Source of the DNA: an uncultured Chthonomonadales bacterium
GTDB taxonomy: Bacteria; Armatimonadota; Chthonomonadetes; Chthonomonadales; CAJBBX01
Assembly: GCA_938005745.1 (NCBI GenBank)
Contig: CALLMM010000009.1
Span: 33,307-97,306, forward strand
Direction: 5' to 3'
DNA: 64,000 bases
Below are positions 62,796 through 64,000 of the stretch, one piece after another (the stretch's first letter is position 1; the number at the start of each line of letters is the position of its first letter). The notes below the pieces were generated by a model. That model was not told the DNA's origin. It searched no databases and saw nothing but the letters and a program-made list of their open reading frames with translations. Position numbers and translations under genes: made by a program.

Positions 62796-63155
62796 TCAGG
62801 CTGCCTGATGGGTTTTCGTGCTGGACACGCGATGCAGCTCCTTGAGTCGGTTCGCCAGCATCTCGCGGTAGCTTCCGGCGAAGTGCAGAATGATCGCGCC
62901 GTAGGCGTAGCGTCGCCGGGACGCCGGCTCCATACGAATTATGCGCGTGATGCACTGAATCCAGCGATCCGGCTCAATCTCAATCTCCAGTTGGACCCCT
63001 TCGCCGGCTTCCAGTCGGGCGGAGGTGACAAACAGCACGTTATAGAGGCTGATGTTGGACACCTCTCCCTCGACACACCCGCTCTTAGGATGATGAATGC
63101 GAACGTGCCAGCGCACGTCGGTGCGCGGCTCAATGCGACGTTCTGCACCGGGCAT
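62796..63155 (-). CDS. PilZ-domain protein (copy 2)
   Basis: 119 residues, paralogous to copy 1: RIEPR, VRWHVRIHHPKSG, NISLYN and the C-terminal YAYGAIILHFAGSYREMLANRL. The Gly of the second PilZ motif is Asn here too. The tandem pair on one strand probably arose by duplication; both are single-domain and cytoplasmic, so they are likely effectors or adaptors in c-di-GMP-type signalling. Confidence 0.87.
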   Translation of the reverse strand: MPGAERRIEPRTDVRWHVRIHHPKSGCVEGEVSNISLYNVLFVTSARLEAGEGVQLEIEIEPDRWIQCITRIIRMEPASRRRYAYGAIILHFAGSYREMLANRLKELHRVSSTKTHQAA

Positions 63156-63290
63156 AGTTGGTCTCCAATTTGATGGTTATCTTTACAAATATTCCATAAT
63201 CAGCCGGAGGTTCTACCAAAGAGAATCCACGTAGTCTATACTGTGCGGGGCGCAGGGCTGCGCGTCCTGCAGCGGAGGAGGAGGCGGCGG

Positions 63291-64000
63291 ATGCGAAAGA
63301 GACTGAAAGATCGCGTGGCGGTCATCACCGGCGCGTCGGCGGGGATCGGCAGCGAGTGCGCGCGGCTGTTTGCGGAGGCGGGCGCGCATGTGGTGATTGC
63401 GGCGCGCCGGCTGGATCGGCTGGAGGCGCTCCGGCAGGAGATCGAGGAGAAAGGCGGCAGATGCCTGGCGGTGCAGACCGATGTCACGAACCGGGCGTTG
63501 ATGCAGCGGCTTCTGGATGCGACTCTGGAGCATTTCGGGCGCGTGGATGTCTGGATCAACAACGCCGGCTCGGGACTGGCTGCCAGCGTGGAGCAGACCA
63601 CGCCGGAGGAGATGGAGCGTATCTGGGTGGTCAACTATATGGGCGTGTTTCACGGCTGCCAGGTTGCGCTGCAGCAGATGCGGCGGCAGGGGCGCGGGCA
63701 TATCATCAATATCTCCAGCATGGCGGGGCGTTTTGCCATGCCGCTCGGAGCCGCCTACTCCGCCGCCAAGTTCGCCGTCAACGGGTTGAGCGAGGCGCTA
63801 GCGCTGGAGCTGCATAGGACCGGCATCCGCGTCTCGGTCATTATGCCCGGCTTCACCGAGACGGAGTTCTTCGACGCGATGCAGAAAAAGATACCCGACG
63901 CACCGATGCCGCGCATCGGGATCGCCTCCGCACGCTCCGTCGCTGCGCGCACGCTGCAATGCGCTCTGCGCCCCCGCGAGAAGGTCTACTCTCTCCCGGC
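63291..64000 (+). CDS. Short-chain dehydrogenase/reductase (cut by right edge)
   Basis: The first 236 residues from ATG 63291, behind GGAGGAGGAGG, are in the window and the frame continues past the edge. Cofactor motif TGASAGIG, NNAG, the catalytic Ser in INISSMAG and Y-x-x-x-K in YSAAKFAVNGL, then PGFTET. It is a classical SDR of the kind that acts on sugars, acyl groups or steroids; substrate unknown. Nothing else was recognised in the 135 bases between it and the divergent PilZ genes. Confidence 0.92.
   Translation, partial: MRKRLKDRVAVITGASAGIGSECARLFAEAGAHVVIAARRLDRLEALRQEIEEKGGRCLAVQTDVTNRALMQRLLDATLEHFGRVDVWINNAGSGLAASVEQTTPEEMERIWVVNYMGVFHGCQVALQQMRRQGRGHIINISSMAGRFAMPLGAAYSAAKFAVNGLSEALALELHRTGIRVSVIMPGFTETEFFDAMQKKIPDAPMPRIGIASARSVAARTLQCALRPREKVYSLP

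Noticed and set aside
1..64000. CRISPR arrays, tRNA or rRNA genes, transposases, integrases
   Set aside because: None was seen; the repeats found are too few and irregular for a CRISPR array.

Overview
The window is a GC-rich bacterial chromosome segment. Several features together point to an Armatimonadota-like (Chthonomonas/Fimbriimonas-type) bacterium: a type IV pilin-like/DUF1559-style protein with the prepilin N-terminus and the [12 protein letters not shown] continuation, many exported sugar-handling proteins, Gfo/Idh/MocA oxidoreductases, PEP-CTERM proteins, and a hopanoid cluster. This assignment is inferred from gene content, not from a marker-gene phylogeny. No rRNA, tRNA, CRISPR array, transposase or phage gene was recognised.

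Layout. 1-8.6 kb: the 5' part of an SNF2-like helicase leaving the left edge with an unknown partner gene; a Gfo/Idh oxidoreductase; a PHP phosphoesterase; a DUF433/DUF5615 toxin-antitoxin-like pair lying between two exact 46-nt copies of the lepA 3' end; lepA; and a sugar-ABC binding protein fused to its permease. 8.8-14.5 kb: pilin-like protein, Tat-exported phosphoesterase, an Lrp regulator overlapping an aminotransferase, and two unknown genes. 14.5-20.8 kb: hopanoid locus shc-hpnH-hpnA-ispH-hpnG with a good sigma-70 promoter and an intrinsic terminator between shc and hpnH. 20.9-24.2 kb: an iron-uptake operon (DtxR-type regulator, FeoA, FeoB encoded as two separate genes). 24.3-30.7 kb: exported unknown protein, oxidoreductase, cupin, HsdR-like nuclease, PaaK-like ligase. 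30.7-33.6 kb: hypF and a VOC protein. 33.7-39.9 kb: SPFH protein, a small unknown, then a six-gene operon of two zinc-ribbon DUF4178 proteins, two small membrane proteins (one DUF350), a membrane-embedded spermidine-synthase-like protein and SpeD; this is the best candidate for an integrated, poorly described system.

39.9-48.2 kb: VOC protein, orphan sugar-binding lipoprotein/anchored protein, a 6PGDH-like dehydrogenase, then dxr-rseP and a large exported protein. 48.3-55.2 kb: a sulfatase-fold enzyme lacking the formylglycine signature, three PEP-CTERM proteins behind a sigma-54-type promoter, and a di-heme oxidase. 55.2-57.1 kb: two Tat-exported sugar-type enzymes. 57.2-60.1 kb: an AT-richer stretch with asnB, abutting a 5'-truncated phytanoyl-CoA-dioxygenase remnant. 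60.2-64 kb: exported glycoside-hydrolase-like protein, two tandem PilZ proteins and an SDR cut by the right edge.

Functional threads: isoprenoid supply (dxr, ispH) feeds hopanoid synthesis (shc, hpnH, hpnG, hpnA); several exported or Tat-dependent enzymes and binding proteins point to polysaccharide degradation; envelope maintenance is represented by rseP, SPFH and the DUF4178/DUF350/polyamine operon. A short dispersed repeat (consensus GATTGCTTCGGTCG...CTCGCAATGACAG) occurs in five intergenic spots.
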